Under the pieces are notes generated by a model. That model ran no database searches, was not told the origin of the DNA, and saw only the letters and a program-made list of their open reading frames with translations. A stretch of DNA of 64,000 bases from Pseudoalteromonas luteoviolacea (lineage in GTDB: Bacteria > Pseudomonadota > Gammaproteobacteria > Enterobacterales > Alteromonadaceae): positions 597,004-661,003 of the forward strand of contig NZ_JAGJEH010000003.1 in the NCBI RefSeq assembly GCF_018100925.1. The letters run 5' to 3'. Below, in pieces: positions 26,630-36,778 of the stretch; position 1 is the stretch's first letter; each line of letters begins with the position of its first letter. The translations under genes and the position numbers were made by a program.

Positions 26630-28381
26630 TTAACTTTTGTCTGCAACTCTAAAATTACCCTTATAGTCAAAAATCTTCTCTACTATTTGCCAGCCATACT
26701 TCTTATGTTGCTTTGCAATGACAAAATCAGGGGCCGTCAAGGTTGTTATATCAACGTCATTTGCACTTCCCCATTTACCCAACGCATTACCTGATTTAAC
26801 TCGCTTAGCAAAGTTCTTATGAAAGTAAAACTTGCTGCCTTTGACATTGAAGTCATACACTTCACTTGCTTCAGCGCCATCTTCATCAAAGTAGGTGACT
26901 TTAAGTACCTCAGACTTGATAACTTCAGCAGTCATGCCACAACACCGTATGACTAACGCATTTTTCAGATTTAGTGCGTCACGCAACTTGTCGTCTGGAT
27001 CAGCCATGACTTCGCCACAATTGAGGCATTGGCGTGCGGCGATGTCATTTTCAGCACCACAGTGATCACACTCTTTAAACCGAAAGCGATAATCGCATTG
27101 TACCGACTCACCTTCGGCCTCATTCTCTAAAACGCCTTTGCAACGGCGGCCAAAATGTTCAATAACTTTACCTTGCTCATCCAGTTTGCCCCAGAATGTA
27201 TTGGCAAACCCACAGCCTGGACAAAGAACTTGAACAGGTTCACTGTCTGGGTTGGGTTTAACACTGCCGACTTCTGGGTGAAAAAGGTCAAAGTCGTTAC
27301 CTGCGTAATCAATGACAAGACAATCTCGTTTACCCTCATCCAAACGAAGACCTCTACCCACAATTTGTTGATATAAACTAACAGATTCAGTGGGTCTCAG
27401 GATCGCGATAAAATCCACATGGGGCGCGTCAAACCCGGTCGTTAATACGGACACATTTACTAAAAACTTTATCTGTTTATTCTTAAATCGAACGATAATA
27501 TTATCGCGTTGTTTGTTTTCAGTATCACCGATAACGAGTTCAGTCTCTGAACTCGGCAAATAACTGGCAATTTCTTTTGCATGTAGCACAGTTGCAGCAA
27601 ATATCATCACGCCCTGCCGAGACTCTGATTCCTTTAATACATGCTCAATAATACTTTTAGTGGCGCGGGTATGGTTACTTAGCAAGTTATTCATATCACT
27701 TTCACTAAACTTGCCAAAACTATCTGGCTTTAATGCTGAAAAATCGTAATTTTCAATCGCTGGATCAACTTTCTTTGGCGGTGTCAAATACTGATTATTG
27801 ATCATATAGCGCAATGGCAATTCATAAATACACTTTGAAAATGGGCTCTCTTTATCACCTCTTATAAAGCCATGGTAATGCTCGTGATATATCCACCCAA
27901 GCCCTAGACGATAAGGCGTTGCAGTTAAGCCCAGTAGCTTTAGTTGCGCATTAAATTCTTTCAGACGGTTTATTACTTGCATATATTGACTGTCTTCGTC
28001 GCCACTGACACGGTGACACTCATCGATAATGACTAAAGAATAAAATGTATTTAGTTGCTCTAGATTACGAGCCAATGATTGAACAGATGCAAAAGTGACC
28101 TGCTGATCGAGCTCTTTTTTATTTAAACCGGCAGAAAATATGCTCGCTTTTAATCCATAACTCTCATATTTTTGAGCGTTTTGCTCTACCAACTCTTTGA
28201 CATGTGTCAGTACTAATATTTTCCGCTTTGCAACCCTCGCTAACTCAGCAATAACCAAACTTTTTCCAGCCCCTGTGGGTAATACAATGACAGCAGGATA
28301 GTTGCTTTTTCTAAAGTGTGTGATGGTGTTTTCCACCGCTTCTTTTTGGTAGGGTCTTAGCGTATAAATAATGCACCTCAA
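26630..28381 (-). CDS. radD: RadD (YejH) helicase-like DNA repair ATPase
   Basis: The protein (about 580 residues, E. coli 586) matches RadD throughout: YTLRPYQKEAVENT, Walker A LPTGAGKS, DECHRVSGDEDSQY, GLTATPYRLG, TTGFDAPHVDFIAI and QQIVGRGLRL. A C-terminal zinc-binding region follows, with CPGCGFANTFWG, CDHCGAENDIAARQC and CGEVMADPDD. RadD works in double-strand break repair and stimulates RecA-dependent strand exchange. The open frame begins with TTG at 28381. A strong GAGGTG sits inside the first codons, so initiation might instead be at an ATT (28372 or 28369); no ATG is nearby. Confidence 0.92.
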   Translation of the reverse strand: MRCIIYTLRPYQKEAVENTITHFRKSNYPAVIVLPTGAGKSLVIAELARVAKRKILVLTHVKELVEQNAQKYESYGLKASIFSAGLNKKELDQQVTFASVQSLARNLEQLNTFYSLVIIDECHRVSGDEDSQYMQVINRLKEFNAQLKLLGLTATPYRLGLGWIYHEHYHGFIRGDKESPFSKCIYELPLRYMINNQYLTPPKKVDPAIENYDFSALKPDSFGKFSESDMNNLLSNHTRATKSIIEHVLKESESRQGVMIFAATVLHAKEIASYLPSSETELVIGDTENKQRDNIIVRFKNKQIKFLVNVSVLTTGFDAPHVDFIAILRPTESVSLYQQIVGRGLRLDEGKRDCLVIDYAGNDFDLFHPEVGSVKPNPDSEPVQVLCPGCGFANTFWGKLDEQGKVIEHFGRRCKGVLENEAEGESVQCDYRFRFKECDHCGAENDIAARQCLNCGEVMADPDDKLRDALNLKNALVIRCCGMTAEVIKSEVLKVTYFDEDGAEASEVYDFNVKGSKFYFHKNFAKRVKSGNALGKWGSANDVDITTLTAPDFVIAKQHKKYGWQIVEKIFDYKGNFRVADKS

Positions 28382-28630
28382 GTAATCAATCTACGCAAAA
28401 GAAAAGTATACCACTGAATCTTCCCGAGGAGCTACGCCAAGGTATAGCCATACATAAAAGTACACAATTATGTAATCGCACAGAAACCCTATATAAGGTA
28501 CAACAATATATTTTGTAATTATTATAGGTAATTAATTCAATAGTAAAAAAGAAATAGTTTTAGAATAAAAGAGAAGTAAGGTTCTATCGAAGTATATAAA
28601 TGGAAGCAGGTAAGCCGTGGTTTTGTATTG
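28382..28630. other. AT-rich gene-free stretch upstream of radD
   Basis: Together with the terminator to 28668 this 339-base gap separates radD from the H-NS-family gene. It must carry the radD promoter. I see no RNA gene or open frame. Confidence 0.5.
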
Positions 28631-28668
28631 AAAATAAAAACAGGTGAAGCAATTTAGTGCTCCACCTG
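28631..28668 (-). terminator. Intrinsic terminator of H-NS-family gene
   Basis: Read on the minus strand, an 11-base stem starting CAGGTGGAGCA pairs with TGCTTCACCTG (one G-U pair) over a short loop and is followed by TTTTTATTTT. It lies 52 bases downstream of the gene's stop codon. Confidence 0.85.
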
Positions 28669-28720
28669 CTAAAACGAATAGTTCCTTTCAATTTAGAAAG
28701 TGATTAAAAATATTTTATAC

Positions 28721-29026
28721 TTATATCTTATAATCATCTAAATTTACGTTTGCGAACGCTTTTGGTGTTTTACCGCGCCCGGTCCACTCATGGACTTTAC
28801 CATCGATTTCAATTCGATATTTTGGACTGACTTTGCTGCGCTTGTCCATAGCACCAGAACCAACTAAGTCATCTAGCGTTAATCCCTTTTCTTTTAGCAG
28901 AGCTAGTACTTCTTCTTTAGCTTGTGCTTGCTCTTGTTGTTGAGCAATTGCATCTTGAAGTAGTTCATGTGCTTTAGTTAGCTCACTGAAGCTAGCATTT
29001 TTAATAAAAGATTTTATTTCACGCAT
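28721..29026 (-). CDS. H-NS family nucleoid-associated protein
   Basis: The 101-residue protein has an N-terminal helical/coiled-coil part (SELTKAHELLQDAIAQQQEQAQAKEE) for oligomerisation and the C-terminal H-NS DNA-binding motif in KYRIEIDGKVHEWTGRGKTPKAF; the loop W-T-G-R-G-K-T-P inserts into AT-rich minor grooves. It is shorter than E. coli H-NS, as usual for this subgroup. Such proteins silence AT-rich, often horizontally acquired genes. It is a single-gene unit with its own terminator, and the upstream 800 bases are gene-free and AT-rich. Confidence 0.9.
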   Translation of the reverse strand: MREIKSFIKNASFSELTKAHELLQDAIAQQQEQAQAKEEVLALLKEKGLTLDDLVGSGAMDKRSKVSPKYRIEIDGKVHEWTGRGKTPKAFANVNLDDYKI

Positions 29027-29766
29027 TAGATTTCTCTCACAAAGTGTTGATTACAATTTTCATTGAAGTATTAAAAAGCTCTAATACTGAGAGTATATTA
29101 TATTTATATAATTTCAAATTAATAGACATTATTTTAATCAAATCGTGATTTATTAAAAATAGGTACACCTTAACAATTAACATAACCTGCATTAACTTTT
29201 TTCATTTTGCATGTGTCAGAATTTTATTAAGCCCATGTTTAATAAAGAATTAGCATATCTTGTTCTGACGAGGATTCACTATTTTTCTAATAAAAATTTC
29301 AACATTCTTTTCTCTTTAACTTTTAAACTATCTAAGTTATCAGACCTCTTTTTAATAGATTTATCAGTCAACTCAAGGTTAGGCTTCCTGAAACTACGTG
29401 GAAAACCAATGCAACTCAATCAGAATTAACTGCACATTTGTAAGACCACACAACTAAAATTTGAAAATAAGAGAACCAGAATCCAGCCATAATCGTATTA
29501 CAAACAACTCAAACCAATATAGTCGAATAATACTAGTTACTGCGCGAACATGACTAATTTAGAGGGATACAGATACATAGCACACGTGGATAACCAAAGC
29601 TTTCACATCGCATAGTTTGGTCAAAAAAAGAGTTAGACAAAATGAAAGTGATTATAAATAGTCACTCACCTTTATTATCGAGAGCTACCTAACTGTGGGT
29701 TATTCGTGCTTGAGTTAGCCAATTTATAGCGTCTAACTTTGGTAAGCTAACAATTTGGTTTAGATT
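29027..29766. other. AT-rich gene-free region upstream of H-NS-family gene
   Basis: No convincing gene is present in about 740 bases. The one open frame of notable length (29211-29429, plus strand) has no ribosome-binding site and a composition like the surrounding AT-rich DNA. The stretch next to 29027 contains several A/T runs of the kind H-NS proteins bind, which would suit autoregulation, but this is inference. Confidence 0.5.
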
Positions 29767-29791
29767 CAAAAAAGGCTGCAAAAGCAGCCTT
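29767..29791 (-). terminator. Intrinsic terminator after pyrC
   Basis: On the minus strand an 8-bp stem AAGGCTGC / GCAGCCTT with a TTTT loop is followed by TTTTTTG. It lies about 35 bases beyond the pyrC stop. Confidence 0.88.
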
Positions 29792-29825
29792 ATTATTACA
29801 TCCAATAAATGGTGTTACATAATGG

Positions 29826-30866
29826 TTATTCTACAACCTGCCAATCTATTGTAGCGCCTGCTTTAATTGGCACAACATTAGTGTCACCAAGTGGATATGA
29901 CTCTGGTACTTGCCAAGCACTCTTCTCCAACGTAATGGTATCCCGATTGCGCTCCAAGCCATAAAAGTCTGGGCCAAAGAAGCTCGCAAAACCTTCTAGC
30001 TTATCCAGTGCACCCGCTTCTTCAAAAGCTTCAGCGTATAACTCTATTGCCGCATGTGCGGTATATGCTCCCGCACAGCCACACGCAGCTTCTTTTTTAT
30101 CTTTTGCGTGCGGAGCAGAATCCGTACCTAAGAAAAACTTTTTGCTTCCACTGGTCGCAGCATCAATTAAAGCCTGCTGGTGAATATTGCGCTTAAGGAT
30201 AGGAAGACAGTAATAGTGAGGTCTTATCCCACCAGCTAACATATGATTGCGATTGTATAGCAGGTGATGTGCTGTAATAGTCGCCGCCACATTGTCCGGT
30301 GCAGAGCGAACAAACTCTACCGCATCTTTTGTCGTGATATGCTCAAGTACAATTTTTAACTTTGGAAATGCATCAACAATTTTTGCCAACTTAGTCTCAA
30401 TAAACACTTTTTCTCTGTCAAAAATGTCGATAGACGAGTCAGTTACTTCACCGTGGATCAATAACAGCATACCCACTTCCTGCATTGCCTCTAATGCTGG
30501 ATATACTTTTTCTATATCGGTTACACCTGAATCAGAGTTAGTCGTCGCCCCCGCTGGGTACAACTTGGCAGCAAAAATATGACCGCTTGCTTTTGCTTTT
30601 TTGATTTCTTCAGGCGTCGTTTTGTCTGTTAAATATAAAACCATTAACGGTTCAAAACCCGCTTTTGGCCCAGCTGCCATAATACGATCTCGATATGCTA
30701 GCGCAGTGTCTGTACAAGTCGCTGGAGGTACTAGGTTAGGCATAATAATTGCGCGGCCCATATATCGACTAATATCGCGCACAGTATCTTTAAGAACTTC
30801 ACCGTCTCTTAAGTGTACGTGCCAATCATCTGGGCGAGTAATGGTAAGGGTCTGATTACTTGTCAT
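29826..30866 (-). CDS. pyrC: Dihydroorotase
   Basis: The start at 30866 ([22 protein letters not shown]) gives 346 residues, matching E. coli PyrC (348); the frame open to 30932 is an unlikely extension. It cyclises carbamoyl-aspartate to dihydroorotate in pyrimidine synthesis. The binuclear metal site is complete: the H-x-H in DDWHVHLRD, the lysine of [38 protein letters not shown] and the aspartate of LGTDSAPHA. It is transcribed alone and divergent from the GGDEF-EAL gene. Confidence 0.96.
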   Translation of the reverse strand: MTSNQTLTITRPDDWHVHLRDGEVLKDTVRDISRYMGRAIIMPNLVPPATCTDTALAYRDRIMAAGPKAGFEPLMVLYLTDKTTPEEIKKAKASGHIFAAKLYPAGATTNSDSGVTDIEKVYPALEAMQEVGMLLLIHGEVTDSSIDIFDREKVFIETKLAKIVDAFPKLKIVLEHITTKDAVEFVRSAPDNVAATITAHHLLYNRNHMLAGGIRPHYYCLPILKRNIHQQALIDAATSGSKKFFLGTDSAPHAKDKKEAACGCAGAYTAHAAIELYAEAFEEAGALDKLEGFASFFGPDFYGLERNRDTITLEKSAWQVPESYPLGDTNVVPIKAGATIDWQVVE

Positions 30867-31154
30867 TGCTAATTTCCACTGCTGAATTTGCCCGATCATA
30901 GGCGCTGTAAGGCTTTTAGTAAAGCTATTCAAGGTATTTTGTAGGCGACATAATGTGCTGGCTCAACTGTATTCCTGCGGTGTTCATTTGGATGTAATGC
31001 TAAATAAGGTATCAATATATAAAAGGCTTAACACATTTACGTCCCAACCGTACCTGTTTAAAGTACGGATTGTGCGCTTTTTTTTACAGTGGTATTTCTA
31101 CTTTTTTACAACATAATTTGAGATTACATTGTTAAGTAAGATAACGTACAATCA

Positions 31155-33557
31155 ATGTCCAACCGAGTATTGCCTATGCTGTTAGAAAAAAAACTAGAAT
31201 CAAAAACAGAACAGTTGAGCATTATCAATCAGTTTTCATCCTCGTTATTGCAAATTACCCACTTAGAAGAGCTATTTGATTACGTTACTTCACAAGTTGT
31301 TAAACGCTTAGGTTTTGTTGATTGTGTAATTTATTTAGCTGATCAAGATTGCCAGTGTTTAGAGGTTGTTGCCAGTATGGGTGTTGCACAACACAGTGAA
31401 CGCTATGAGGTAGCACAGCAGACTATTCCAATCGCGGCCGGAATAACTGGCCATGTTGCACGAACAAAAAAACCATTTATATCTGGTGACTTGTCTCTAG
31501 AGCCGATGTATATCGCGGATTCCCAGCCTGCGCTCTCCGAGCTTTGCGTTCCGTTGGTATATAAAGAACAATTAATCGGCGTCATCGATTGCGAACATCC
31601 AGAGCAAAACTATTTTACTTCAAGCCACTTACAAATACTCTCAACCGTCGCTCACTTATTAAGCGCCAAAATATACCAAGTTCGCACGGTAGACCACCTC
31701 ACGGCAACGGTTTCTCAGCTCAATGAAGCGCAGCTAATCGAAAAATGTATCCTGAAAATCGCCAATATAACTTACCATTCTCAAGAGCTTGATACGTTTT
31801 ACGATGAGCTTTATAAAATAATCAATACCGTGTTACCAGCTAACAATTGCTTTATCGGCATCTACGATACCAAACAAGATATGCTTGAGATCGAGTATTT
31901 AATAGAGGATGGTAATAAGTGTCTTGCGCAGCAAAAAGTGTCCAAGTCGCAACTGAAGCATACCGCTTCATATTATGTGATCCGGACACAGTCCGCCTTA
32001 TTGTGTGACCACCAGCAATTTCAGCACCATATTAGTCAAGGTCATTTTGAAATGATAGGCCGCTCTCCCCAAGCTTGGCTTGGGGTGCCTTTTATAGTCA
32101 ATGATCAATATCAAGGCGTGATTGTTTTGCAAAGTTATGAGCAACATGAAACATTTAATCGCCAGCACTACACGATCCTAACTTATATAAGTCGACAAAT
32201 TAGTATGGCCATTGACCGTCGATTGGCTAAACAAGCGCTCGAGCATAGAGCCTTACACGACGACTTAACAGGGTTAGCCAACCGCTACTTATTAATAGAG
32301 AGAATGAAGCATGCAATCTTATCTCTCGGTCGCCAAACACAGTCAAATCTTCACTGCCTGATTTACCTCGATCTCGACCGCTTTAAAAGTATCAACGACT
32401 CTTTAGGTCACGATGTAGGCGATCGCTTTTTAATAGCGATAGTTAAAGCACTACAAACATGCATTCGTAAAACAGATACCTTTGCCAGACTCGGCGGCGA
32501 CGAGTTTGCTATCTTCATGGAAAATATCCAAGATGAAGAGCAAGTCGCAAAAGCACTACAAAGATTGACGCAAGCAATTGCAAACCCATTCACTATAGAT
32601 ACACATGTGCTGCAGGCATCTAGCAGTATTGGGGTCGCATTCACCGAACACGACTCGGACAATGCCATCACACTGTTACAACAAGCCGATGCGGCCATGT
32701 ACGAAGCTAAATCTGCCGGGCGAAGCCAGGTCCGTTATTTTAACAATGCCATGCGTAGTAAATTGAAACATCAAGCAGACATAGAAAATGATTTACAGCA
32801 TGGAATTCTTAATGACGAGTTTGAATTGTTCTACCAACCAATTTTTACGTTAAATCAGCCCAAGGTAGTCAGCTTTGAAGCACTGGTTCGCTGGCATCAT
32901 CCAAAAAATGGATTAGTTGCACCTGATCAATTTATTCCTATTGCCGAAAGTACGGGGCAAATTATCGAATTAGACCGACATATTTTAACCCTTGCAGCAA
33001 AGCAATTATCAAATTGGCGGCAACAAGGTGTGTCAGACATAAAAATGACTGTCAATGTCTCATCTCGGCACTTTGCAAGTTTAGAGTTTATTGAATATAT
33101 CCACGCGCTGTACGACGAGTATAAATTGCCAAGCGGCAGTTTATGTTTAGAAATTACAGAATCGGGCCTCATTGAAAACTTAAACCTCGCCACTAAAATC
33201 ATTAACGGTATTACTCCGCTAGGCGTACAGCTGTACCTAGATGACTTTGGGACCGGCTACTCAGCGCTCGGTTATTTACATCAGCTACCCATTCACGTTT
33301 TAAAAATAGACAAAAGCTTTGTAGAGCAACTTTCAACAAAGGACAGCCCGCTTATCGACGCCATTTTATCGCTGGCAAAGTCATTGCAGTTGAAGGTGGT
33401 TGCTGAGGGAATTGAAACGCCAAAACAGTGGGCAAGGTTAAAACGTAAAGGGTGTCAGTTGGGACAAGGGTATTTGGTTTCTCGACCAATGCCGAGTCAA
33501 AAGGCGCTGGCTTTTTTACATGCGCAATCAGCCAAAGTAATTGAACACTCAGATTAA
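31155..33557 (+). CDS. GAF-GAF-GGDEF-EAL c-di-GMP turnover protein
   Basis: The 800-residue cytoplasmic protein has two GAF domains (about 25-180 and 205-355), a GGDEF domain with intact RLGGDEF near 446, and an EAL domain with intact FEALVRW near 574, then ITESG, YLDDFGTGYSALGYL, KIDKSFV and VAEGIET. Both catalytic halves therefore look competent for making and breaking c-di-GMP; which one dominates, and what the GAF domains bind, cannot be told. The start is uncertain (ATG 31155 or the codon at 31176), since neither has a strong ribosome-binding site. No neighbour suggests a specific target. Confidence 0.9.
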   Translation: MSNRVLPMLLEKKLESKTEQLSIINQFSSSLLQITHLEELFDYVTSQVVKRLGFVDCVIYLADQDCQCLEVVASMGVAQHSERYEVAQQTIPIAAGITGHVARTKKPFISGDLSLEPMYIADSQPALSELCVPLVYKEQLIGVIDCEHPEQNYFTSSHLQILSTVAHLLSAKIYQVRTVDHLTATVSQLNEAQLIEKCILKIANITYHSQELDTFYDELYKIINTVLPANNCFIGIYDTKQDMLEIEYLIEDGNKCLAQQKVSKSQLKHTASYYVIRTQSALLCDHQQFQHHISQGHFEMIGRSPQAWLGVPFIVNDQYQGVIVLQSYEQHETFNRQHYTILTYISRQISMAIDRRLAKQALEHRALHDDLTGLANRYLLIERMKHAILSLGRQTQSNLHCLIYLDLDRFKSINDSLGHDVGDRFLIAIVKALQTCIRKTDTFARLGGDEFAIFMENIQDEEQVAKALQRLTQAIANPFTIDTHVLQASSSIGVAFTEHDSDNAITLLQQADAAMYEAKSAGRSQVRYFNNAMRSKLKHQADIENDLQHGILNDEFELFYQPIFTLNQPKVVSFEALVRWHHPKNGLVAPDQFIPIAESTGQIIELDRHILTLAAKQLSNWRQQGVSDIKMTVNVSSRHFASLEFIEYIHALYDEYKLPSGSLCLEITESGLIENLNLATKIINGITPLGVQLYLDDFGTGYSALGYLHQLPIHVLKIDKSFVEQLSTKDSPLIDAILSLAKSLQLKVVAEGIETPKQWARLKRKGCQLGQGYLVSRPMPSQKALAFLHAQSAKVIEHSD

Positions 33558-33563
33558 GTATTA

Positions 33564-33592
33564 CTAGATATGCCCGCGTAGGGCATATCTAG
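33564..33592. terminator. Perfect 12-bp hairpin between c-di-GMP gene and metE remnant
   Basis: CTAGATATGCCC (33564-33575) and GGGCATATCTAG (33581-33592) form a perfect stem with a five-base loop. No T-tract follows in either direction, so it might protect the mRNA end or terminate weakly. Confidence 0.5.
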
Positions 33593-33620
33593 GTTCGTAC
33601 ATTTCAACTCCTTTGAGCAA

Positions 33621-35550
33621 TTAAGAGCACAAATCAGCTATCGCCTCAATGATGTCATTGAATTCGGAGTAACCCATATGTGTGTGTATTTGCGTTTCAT
33701 TCTTTACACTACCAGCAGAAACACGAAAAGTGTATGCTGCCCAATCTAAATAAGCTGACCACTGCGACTCTTTGAGTGGCATCCCTGCCCTGAATGCAGG
33801 TTCGTCAATTTGGATGATCTCGATACCTGCATTTTACAGGTCAACAACTTCATCCCGAAGTGCCAAGGCAATTTGATGGGCAATTCCTTGTTTATCTCCA
33901 TCATCACGGATAAAAGACCAAAATAGTAGCGTAATGAGCCCCGTTAACCTGCCTTTTATCTTCTTTTTAGTTAACGAGTGGGCAAACGCAGTCCAGCCAA
34001 GAGTCATAGGCCTAGCTCTTGCAACGTTTCCCCAAATGACAGGCGGTTTAACACAGCGAGAGCCATAACTTTGCACCCAACCAAATTACGTACAGGCGAA
34101 TCCATCTAGCAATTCACCAAAATGCTCAACCATATCATTTCGCTCAGCTTCACCGTGGACCAGCACATCCAAATCAAGTGCCTCTTGTGCATGCACTGCA
34201 TCGCAAATTTCGGCCTCCATTTTTGCGTGATAAGCGGCTTCTGTAAGCTCTCCAACTTTAAAAGCGCGTCGTGCGACTCTAATCGACTGTGTCTGTGGAA
34301 ATGAACCTATGGTTGTGGTTGGCAATAAAGGTAACTGTAAAACATTCGCCAGCTTTAGACTGCGTGTTGAAAAGGGATTGTTACGCTGACCATCTGTTTC
34401 CGTTAATTTAGCTACTCTTGCTTGAACATCTAGGTTATTTACTCGTGGTCAATTCTTTCTCGCTTTGATAGGCGCTGAATAATCAGCAATCGTAGTACAG
34501 CCGTCAGTTGACAATGCCTTCTTGAACAGAGATAACTCGGTACCCTTTTGTCTCGCAAAGACGAGCCAAGATCTCATTTCAGAGTCGAGTTTTTCCTCTT
34601 GTTCAAGATCGACAGGCGTGTGAAGCAATGAACATGATGGCGCTATCCATAGGCAATCTCCTCGTTTTTTCTACCGTTGATAATACCCAAAGACAATATT
34701 TGCTCATCACGCAATAGTACATCGAGTTTTTCAATACCTGGCTCACCAGTCACACAGTCAAAATGTATGCCTTCAACAAGGTAAGAGGCGATGTCCTGAT
34801 AACAATTGGCCACCGAGTCAAAGTAGCTTGCAAGTAATATTTTAAAGCCCTGACCGGACAATTTATCTAGGCTGGTTTTTAATGCAGATCGATAACTGTC
34901 GTCAATTTCCAGTGCTAAAATAGGCTCATCGATTTGAACCCACTCAATATTTTGCTCTGCGAGCTTTGCCAATATTTGTTGATAAACATTCAACAAACTA
35001 TCTAGCAATGTCAGTTTGTCAAACTCTTCTCCTGCACATTTTGCCAAAAATAAATAAGTAACAGGACCTATCAACACAGGCTTTACTTTATATCTAAACT
35101 GCTGAGCTTCACTAACTTGCTCAAATAACTCCTGCCAGCCTAGTTTAAAAGCTTGGTTAATACTCAACTCAGGTACAATGTAGTGATAATTGGTGTTAAA
35201 CCACTTAGCCATTTCACCCGCAGCACATACACAACCAGAAGGTGTGCGACCTCGAGCAATGCGAAATAAAGTGTCAATATTGGCGTCATCACAGCTTTGG
35301 CGATGACGTTCAGGTATTGCTCCAATCAACATTGAAGTCGTCAATACATGATCACACCAAGCAAAGTCTCCGACAGGTAATAGCTCAATACCTTGCTCTG
35401 CCTGTAAAGCCAATTCTCAGCACGGATCGCACGCCCTTTTTCGATCAACTCTGTGCGAGAGATCTTACCAGCCCGGTAACTTTCTAGTGCAAATTTGAGT
35501 TCACGCTTTTTGCCAATGCGGGGAAAACCTAAATTATGAATAGTGACCAT
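33621..35550 (-). pseudogene. metE: Decayed metE (cobalamin-independent methionine synthase)
   Basis: Translation in pieces recovers MetE from [13 protein letters not shown] to the region around [12 protein letters not shown], but not as one frame. There is a frameshift near 35410 (after RAENW), a second break with a deletion of roughly 25 codons near 34645 (after GIINGRK, resuming at [11 protein letters not shown]), and in-frame stops at 34449 (TGA), 34086 (TAA) and 33834 (TAA). The last 90 or so residues are absent. The zinc ligand motif HTHMCYC is changed to HTHMGYS (33666-33683), and the C-terminal zinc cysteine is lost. The enzyme transferred a methyl group from 5-methyltetrahydropteroyl-triglutamate to homocysteine; this copy cannot. 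The regulator gene metR next to it is intact. Confidence 0.95.
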
Positions 35551-35568
35551 GATGAATTACCCCGCCTT

Positions 35569-35584
35569 AGATATTTAGACGTCT
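35569..35584. promoter_or_regulatory. MetJ-type met boxes upstream of metE remnant
   Basis: AGACGTCT (35577-35584) is a perfect match to the MetJ box consensus, and the adjacent 8 bases AGATATTT match it half. MetJ with S-adenosylmethionine represses methionine genes by binding tandem boxes. The site lies about 20-35 bases upstream of the metE start codon. Preservation in front of a dead gene suggests the decay is fairly recent or that the site still serves metR. Confidence 0.7.
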
Positions 35585-35753
35585 AAAACCTAATTCTAAT
35601 GTAGATTTTTCTCAACTGATCGATTCTCAAATGCAACTTGAGCAAAATTAAATTGTATTTTTTTTAAAAAAAGTTAAATAAATAATGACAACGCTGTCAA
35701 AAATAGTGTTATAGTGATTTAGTGAAATTTTGAACAATCGCTGGTGGAATTGT

Positions 35754-35769
35754 AGACGTCTAGACGTTG
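35754..35769. promoter_or_regulatory. Tandem met boxes upstream of metR
   Basis: AGACGTCT followed directly by AGACGTTG gives two adjacent 8-bp MetJ boxes, one perfect and one with six of eight matches, about 70 bases before the metR start. This fits repression of metR by MetJ, as known in E. coli. Confidence 0.75.
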
Positions 35770-35839
35770 AATGACCTGCTAGTACAGCGTAATATGGATG
35801 TAATCTGAGTTTTACTCACGTTTAGAATGAGATTTATTA

Positions 35840-36730
35840 ATGATGATAGACATTAAGCACCTAAAAACCATTGCTACCCTGAAAGATACTGGATCACTGG
35901 TGAACACTGCACGTGAGTTATTTTTAACTCAGTCTGCTTTGTCTCATCAAATTAAAGATCTAGAAAATAAATTAGATTGTCAATTATTTGAACGTAAAAC
36001 CCAACCTGTGCGGTTCACCCCACAAGGTATGTTGCTATTAGAGCTAGCCGGTGAAGTATTACCTAAAGTAGAAGCAACTAAATGCCGACTCAAAGAAAGC
36101 TTGAATCAACCAATATCTCAACTAAAGTTGAGTGTTGAATGCCACGCCTGCTTTCATTGGTTATTACCAACTATCAAAGAGTTCAATAATTTTTGGCCAG
36201 ATATCCGCGTAGATTACGAACAAGGATTCAGCTATGACGCGATCCCTGAGTTACTAAATGACGAGTTGGATATTGTACTTACTTCAGATATTAGAGAGCC
36301 TGAACAGCTGGAATATGCACACGTTTTTGATTTCAAACTGAAGTTAATTGTTGCACCGGATCATGAACTTGCCAAAAAAGCCTATGTCACGGCACTAGAT
36401 CTCAAAGATGAAACAATCATTTCTTACCCGATCCCTAAAGAGCGACAAGATATATTTAAGCACTTTATTCAAAATGCTCGCTTTGATGGTACACTCAAGT
36501 CGGTCGATCAGGGCCTTCTGATCTTTCAACTAGTCAGTGCTGGTATGGGTGTCGCAGCACTGCCGGATTGGCTAGTAACACCATATGAAAGCCAGGGACT
36601 TATAAAGTCCATTCCACTCGGTGCACTCGGCCTCAGTCGCCCAATGTACCTAGCAATGAAAAAGAGCATGAAAGATAACCCTGTTTACAGACACTTTTTG
36701 AATACGTGTAAGCAATCTATTAGCCGATAA
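35840..36730 (+). CDS. metR: LysR-type regulator MetR
   Basis: The 296-residue protein starts MMIDIKHLKTIATLKDTGSL and contains the LysR helix-turn-helix (about 3-60) and effector domain with LSVECHACFHWLLP and SGGMGVAALP-like SAGMGVAALPDWLV, all typical of MetR. MetR uses homocysteine as co-inducer and activates metE and other methionine genes. Here the divergent metE is a pseudogene, so the regulator must serve other targets if it is still under selection. The reading frame looks intact and conserved. Confidence 0.93.
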   Translation: MMIDIKHLKTIATLKDTGSLVNTARELFLTQSALSHQIKDLENKLDCQLFERKTQPVRFTPQGMLLLELAGEVLPKVEATKCRLKESLNQPISQLKLSVECHACFHWLLPTIKEFNNFWPDIRVDYEQGFSYDAIPELLNDELDIVLTSDIREPEQLEYAHVFDFKLKLIVAPDHELAKKAYVTALDLKDETIISYPIPKERQDIFKHFIQNARFDGTLKSVDQGLLIFQLVSAGMGVAALPDWLVTPYESQGLIKSIPLGALGLSRPMYLAMKKSMKDNPVYRHFLNTCKQSISR

Positions 36731-36748
36731 TAGACAGACAGGGTAAAC

Positions 36749-36775
36749 TAGCTCTAACTGGGAAAGTTAGAGCTA
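36749..36775 (+). promoter_or_regulatory. Perfect 11-bp hairpin abutting the elyC-like start codon
   Basis: TAGCTCTAACT and AGTTAGAGCTA pair perfectly around a GGGAA loop, ending three bases before the ATG at 36779. It covers the place where a Shine-Dalgarno sequence should be. It may be the end of the metR transcript or a translational control element for the next gene. Confidence 0.5.
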
Positions 36776-36778
36776 ATT

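Noticed and set aside
29211..29429. Possible 72-residue gene
   Set aside because: No Shine-Dalgarno, AT-driven composition (many F, L, K, N) and no recognisable motif.
31048..31085. Attenuator-like hairpin (CCGTAC/GTACGG with later T-run) before the GGDEF-EAL gene
   Set aside because: The stem is only six pairs and the T-run begins about nine bases after it, so it is not a convincing intrinsic terminator.
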